From the NCBI GenBank assembly GCA_965365625.1, contig CBDUCL010000129.1, positions 1 through 8,508 of the forward strand: a stretch of DNA of 8,508 nt. The letters run 5' to 3'. The notes beneath the pieces are model-generated. The model searched no databases and had not been told where the DNA came from. It saw nothing but the letters and a program-made list of their open reading frames with translations. This stretch comes from CAVWCW01 sp965365625. Its GTDB lineage: Bacteria; Pseudomonadota; Gammaproteobacteria; Chromatiales; Chromatiaceae. Positions 5,665 through 8,508 of the stretch are shown here, in pieces. Every line of letters starts with the position of its first letter. Position 1 is the stretch's first letter. The position numbers and the translations under genes are program-made.

Positions 5665-7614
5665 TCAAGCCACGGGTGGCGACGCCAAGCAAGTGCAGAC
5701 CTCGCGAATCTCGTCGTAGATGAGCTCTGGTTCCTCCTGATAGCGCCGCGAGAGATGGAAGGCCAGCAACTGTCCGATCCCGGCGGCCTGGGCAATCTCG
5801 CCGCAAGCGCGGGCGGTGAGGTGACCGGTGCGGCTGGCCTGCTCCGCATCGGCCTGGGCGAAGGCGGCTTCGCAGAACAGGCTGTGGGCGCCGCGGGCGA
5901 GCGCGATCAAGCGGCGGCGGTTGTCCGGGCTGTCCGCCAGGTCGGTGGCGTAGACTAAGCGGGGGCCGGGGTTCACCGCCAGCAGCTCGGCCGCCAGCGC
6001 GGAGGCGGGACGACGGCTGGCATCGGGCAGACCGATCTCCAGGCCTGTCTCGCCTGCGGTGATCGCCTGTTTCAGTCGCCGCAGCCAGGGCCCCGGGGCC
6101 AGGCCGGCGGCGGCCAGGCGCTCGGGCAACACTCGGACCTGCAGACCGGCCTGCCAGGCGAAGGCCAGCACCGGGATGCCGTGGTCCAGCTCTAACGCCC
6201 AAACCCGGAACCCGCTCTCGTCCAACAGCAGACCGCCGGGGGCGGCGGCCGCGGGCAAGGGTTCCAGGCCGGGGCCGCCGGCGCGCAGGGCGAAGCGTTG
6301 CAAGCGTTCGCCGTGCAGCTCGGCAATCTCGAATCTTGGCCCGGCGGCACCGATGCGGTCCCAACGGATGCCGCTGACCAGGCCCGCCAGGTGCCCGGCC
6401 AGGCCAGGCGGGCCGAACAGCCGGCACACACCGGTTTCCCCGATGCGCGCCCGCAGCAGCCAGAGAAAGCCGGCGATGTGGTCCATGTGGGCATGGCTGA
6501 TGAAGACATCGCTGACCTGATGGGCCACCCGGGCCGGGAGGCGGGCGCCATCGCCCAGGTCGAACAGCAGACTGCGCCGCTCCTGGCGCAATCGCAGATG
6601 CAACAATGGATCGCCGAAAACCCCGTTGGCCAAGAGCGCCAGGGCCGGCCCGACCCGGACTAGGGGCCGGGGGCCATCGTTATCCCCAGGGCGGGGATAG
6701 GGCAGGATGTCCGGCGGCGGGATAAACGCCAGACTGCTGGCGCCTCGAGCCGGGGCGCTGCCAAGGCGGCCGTCGGTGCCGCGTTGGGCGTCCCGAACCA
6801 GCAGGGCCCGGGGCGCAATCGAGGGAGCGGCAATGCGCAGGCGCAGGGCCTCCGGCTCCAGCGCCAGCACCTCCCCCAGGGCGAGGGTTGCCTGGTCTGA
6901 TCCCAGCAGGCCTACCTGGCGCCCGCGCCAAGCCTCGGGCTGGTCCAGGGGCGGCGGAGTGCCGGTGAGCGCCAGCCCGGCCAGCGCCAGGCGCTGCTCC
7001 TGGGCCTGCGCCAACCAGGCGTCCCAGGCCTGGGTGCGCTTGCGGCTGCGCCGCCCCTTGCCTGGGCGGCGGGCCTGTTCCGCGGCCCTTATCGCCAGCA
7101 CAGGCAGGCCGGTGGCGGCCAGCTCCCGGGCCAAAGGAAGACGTCCCGGTTCCCGGGTCAGGGCCAGGAGGCAACTCGGTTTCAGGGTCTGGACCAGGGC
7201 CTGCAACAGCTCGGCACCGGCGGCGCCCCGCACCAGGCCGGGGGCGTCCACCAGCAAGGGCGCCGGCGGGGGCCCGGTCAGCAACCGCTCGAGCGCCAGG
7301 ATCAGCGGCAGGCGGAAGCGCCCGGCATCCAGGCTGCATAGGGCCTCGCTGGCCTGGAGCCGCCAGCCGCCCACCTGCCACCCGCCAAGGCTCACGGCGC
7401 CGGGCGGGCCGAAGGCGGGCGAGCCGGGATCAGCGCTCAGGCACCAGCAGGCGCCGCGAGCCGCCGCCAGGCGCTCTGCCAGCGCCTGGCAGAGGGTCGA
7501 CTTGCCGACGCCCGGGGGGCCGAGCAGCAATACCGGGCCCGGCGTCTCGGCAAGTCGCCGGGCCAAGGCGTCCGGGTCGTACGCGAGCAAGATTGGGGCT
7601 GGGGCCTGGGACAT
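5665..7614 (-). CDS. Clp1/Grc3-like polynucleotide kinase fused to RNase Z-like nuclease
   Basis: A 649-residue cytoplasmic fusion. The N-terminal half (about 24-290) resembles Clp1/Grc3 5'-OH polynucleotide kinases: Walker A GPPGVGKST (32-40), ADPGSPAFGPPGAVSL (61-76, family pattern DxGQ..PPG..SL with Q changed to S), LLVDAPGLVRG (120-130), and a Clp1-like segment GRQVGLLGSDQATLALG (231-247). The C-terminal half (about 320-649) resembles RNase Z: HAHMDH (374-379), LDHGIPVLAF with His478, GLAPGPWLRRLK (504-514), ATDLA with Asp557, GHLT (597-600) and AFHLSRRY with His620. The metal-ligand set looks complete, but the usual HEAT catalytic motif reads CEAA (581-584). Likely role: cleaving RNA and phosphorylating 5'-OH ends; the substrate is unknown. 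ATG 7614 is the only start after an in-frame TAG, yet no ribosome binding site precedes it. It appears to stand alone, over 320 bases from the next gene. Confidence 0.85.
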   Translation of the reverse strand: MSQAPAPILLAYDPDALARRLAETPGPVLLLGPPGVGKSTLCQALAERLAAARGACWCLSADPGSPAFGPPGAVSLGGWQVGGWRLQASEALCSLDAGRFRLPLILALERLLTGPPPAPLLVDAPGLVRGAAGAELLQALVQTLKPSCLLALTREPGRLPLARELAATGLPVLAIRAAEQARRPGKGRRSRKRTQAWDAWLAQAQEQRLALAGLALTGTPPPLDQPEAWRGRQVGLLGSDQATLALGEVLALEPEALRLRIAAPSIAPRALLVRDAQRGTDGRLGSAPARGASSLAFIPPPDILPYPRPGDNDGPRPLVRVGPALALLANGVFGDPLLHLRLRQERRSLLFDLGDGARLPARVAHQVSDVFISHAHMDHIAGFLWLLRARIGETGVCRLFGPPGLAGHLAGLVSGIRWDRIGAAGPRFEIAELHGERLQRFALRAGGPGLEPLPAAAAPGGLLLDESGFRVWALELDHGIPVLAFAWQAGLQVRVLPERLAAAGLAPGPWLRRLKQAITAGETGLEIGLPDASRRPASALAAELLAVNPGPRLVYATDLADSPDNRRRLIALARGAHSLFCEAAFAQADAEQASRTGHLTARACGEIAQAAGIGQLLAFHLSRRYQEEPELIYDEIREVCTCLASPPVA

Positions 7615-7854
7615 GACTGGGGCTCGAACCGGCGCCTCTCGGGCCGCCGGCCTGTGTTTTCGTGGCTACCGAACACCTCGCGTCCATGCCGGAAATCAGC
7701 GCTCCCTTGCCGGTGATCCACTACCCGCGTTGACCCGGATTCCAATCGGATTCTGCTGCTGGCCACTAGTATTGAGCCTAACAGAGATTGCCGGTTCCGC
7801 CCGGGTACAAAAAAGGGGAGGTCCCCCCTTTCGAATTGCCCGCTCGCTCAGGCC
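7615..7854 (-). promoter_or_regulatory. Leader and promoter region of the kinase-nuclease gene
   Basis: This 240-base gap precedes the kinase-nuclease gene. Fifteen bases before its ATG a hairpin forms from CCGGCG and CGCCGG (7650-7645 and 7634-7629), followed by GGTTCGAGCCCC, which resembles a tRNA T-loop without a matching T stem. No Shine-Dalgarno sequence is visible. Further up, AATACT (about 7772-7767) could be a -10, but I see no good -35. The OmpA terminator (7809-7831) lies at the far end. Confidence 0.35.
7809..7831 (-). terminator. Rho-independent terminator after the OmpA-family gene
   Basis: On the minus strand, AAAGGGG (7831-7825) pairs with CCCCTTT (7818-7812) around a six-base loop, and the T run continues to 7809. 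It lies about 24 bases past the OmpA stop codon. The A tract on the opposite side would allow some bidirectional function, but no plus-strand gene ends here. Confidence 0.8.
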
Positions 7855-8508
7855 TTAGAGTCGGCTGAGCTCCACCCGCCGGTTCTGCGCCTTATCTGAG
7901 GCGGTCTCGTTGCCGGTGATCGGCTGCTCCTCGCCGTAGCCGCGCGCCACCAAGTTGCCGGCGGCCACGCCTTTTTCGACCAAGTAGGACTTGACCCGAG
8001 CGGCGCGGCGTTGGGACAGTTCCTTGTTGTAGGCGTCGTCACCGTCGCTGTCGGTATGTCCCGAGACCTCCAGCTTGATCTCCGGATTGGCCACCAAAGT
8101 GGTGGCGACGCCGTCGAGGATGGTGCTCGACTCCGCGGTAAGCTGGTCCGAGTCGGCATGGAAGTTCACCCCTCGCAGCACGATAGGCACCGCTTGGGGA
8201 CAGCCGAACTCGTCTACTGTAATGGAAGGGTCGGTGCCCGGACAGAGATCACGCCCGTCCGCCACCTGGTCGCCGTCGCTGTCGCTCGGCGGGAGCGTGA
8301 CCGGAGCGGACTCAACAACGGCCTGCGGTTGCCCCACGGGAACCGGCTCCGGCGCAGGTGCTATCGCTGCTTTCTCCGCCTGGGCCGGCGGTTGCGCCAC
8401 GGTAGCGGGCTCCAGCGCCGGTGTGATCGCCGCAGTCTCGGCCTCGGCCGGCATCGGAGGCTGCGGCGACCAGGGGTAGACCGGGGCAAACAGCGGCGGG
8501 TAGTAGGG
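7855..8508 (-). CDS. OmpA-family outer-membrane/peptidoglycan-binding protein (5' partial)
   Basis: The C-terminal 217 residues of a larger protein; the frame stays open to the window edge, so its signal peptide and N-terminus are missing. An ATG at 8454 exists but is probably internal, since the 18 upstream codons continue a Pro/Tyr-rich segment (YYPPLFAPVYPW). Next come a Pro/Ala linker with a 21-residue tandem repeat, a thrombospondin type 3-like calcium repeat (DSDGDQVADGRDLCPGTD), and an OmpA C-terminal domain. That domain shows VNFHADSDQLT, LEVSGHTDSDG, YNKELSQRRAARVKSYL, VARGYGEEQPI and a closing NRRVELSRL. The GHTD Asp and the NRRVEL Arg fit the diaminopimelate-binding residues, so it should anchor to peptidoglycan. 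It ends 24 bases before its own terminator. Confidence 0.92.
   Translation of the reverse strand, partial: PYYPPLFAPVYPWSPQPPMPAEAETAAITPALEPATVAQPPAQAEKAAIAPAPEPVPVGQPQAVVESAPVTLPPSDSDGDQVADGRDLCPGTDPSITVDEFGCPQAVPIVLRGVNFHADSDQLTAESSTILDGVATTLVANPEIKLEVSGHTDSDGDDAYNKELSQRRAARVKSYLVEKGVAAGNLVARGYGEEQPITGNETASDKAQNRRVELSRL
8317..8442 (-). repeat. 63-bp tandem duplication encoding the OmpA linker
   Basis: Two adjacent 63-base units (8442-8380 and 8379-8317) encode the related 21-residue segments AETAAITPALEPATVAQPPAQ (first 20 shown: AETAAITPALEPATVAQPPA) and AEKAAIAPAPEPVPVGQPQA plus V. The second has diverged at several positions. Such Pro/Ala repeats commonly lengthen the periplasmic linker before an OmpA domain. 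Confidence 0.7.

Noticed and set aside
5655..5680. Second T-loop-like motif, GGGTTCAAGCC, on the plus strand
   Set aside because: It overlaps the coding end of the kinase-nuclease gene and has no T stem or other tRNA arms.
7615..7690. Possible tRNA gene on the minus strand, suggested by GGTTCGAGCCCC
   Set aside because: The bases flanking the T-loop-like segment pair for only two positions, and no acceptor, D or anticodon arm could be built upstream.
6707..7858. 383-codon open frame on the plus strand opposite the kinase-nuclease gene
   Set aside because: Its composition is Arg/Pro/Ala/Ser-rich without motifs. The minus strand carries Walker A and metallo-beta-lactamase motifs.

Overview
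The window is GC-rich, densely coded DNA from what looks like a Gram-negative proteobacterium: it carries an outer-membrane porin with a C-terminal Phe, a lipobox lipoprotein and an OmpA-type protein. DsrE-family proteins and the general gene style would fit a gammaproteobacterium, possibly a sulfur oxidiser, but that placement is inference. No rRNA, tRNA, CRISPR array or intact mobile element was found.

Layout. Positions 1-355 hold no convincing gene and are visibly less GC-rich; they contain one long inverted repeat. From 356 to 3809 lies the most interesting block. An ECF sigma factor (1650-1090, minus) and its membrane anti-sigma factor (1093-356, minus) overlap by four bases. A divergent plus-strand pair follows: an exported DsrE-family protein (1905-2363) and an outer-membrane porin (2463-3809) that ends at a strong terminator. 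The anti-sigma factor has an ordinary N-terminal sigma-binding region and one membrane span, but its periplasmic half is a DsrE-like domain homologous to the exported protein encoded across the divergent promoter. The region between the two transcription units carries two divergent copies of one ECF-type promoter (GGAATAAA, then CGTC). This suggests an autoregulated circuit in which a periplasmic DsrE sensor domain controls synthesis of a periplasmic DsrE protein and perhaps a porin.

From 3994 to 5335 (minus) a two-gene unit encodes a small Dabb-domain lipoprotein and a conserved-looking protein of unknown function, four bases apart. From 5665 to 7614 (minus) a single gene encodes a 649-residue fusion of a Clp1/Grc3-like polynucleotide 5'-kinase with an RNase Z-like metallo-beta-lactamase. 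It would be a one-chain RNA end-processing enzyme, architecturally reminiscent of the eukaryotic Grc3-Las1 kinase-nuclease partnership.

The right edge (7855-8508, minus) holds the C-terminal part of an OmpA-family protein with a thrombospondin type 3-like calcium repeat, followed by its own terminator. Its N-terminus lies outside the window.

The two systems most worth pursuing are the ECF/anti-sigma-DsrE/DsrE/porin module and the kinase-RNase Z fusion.
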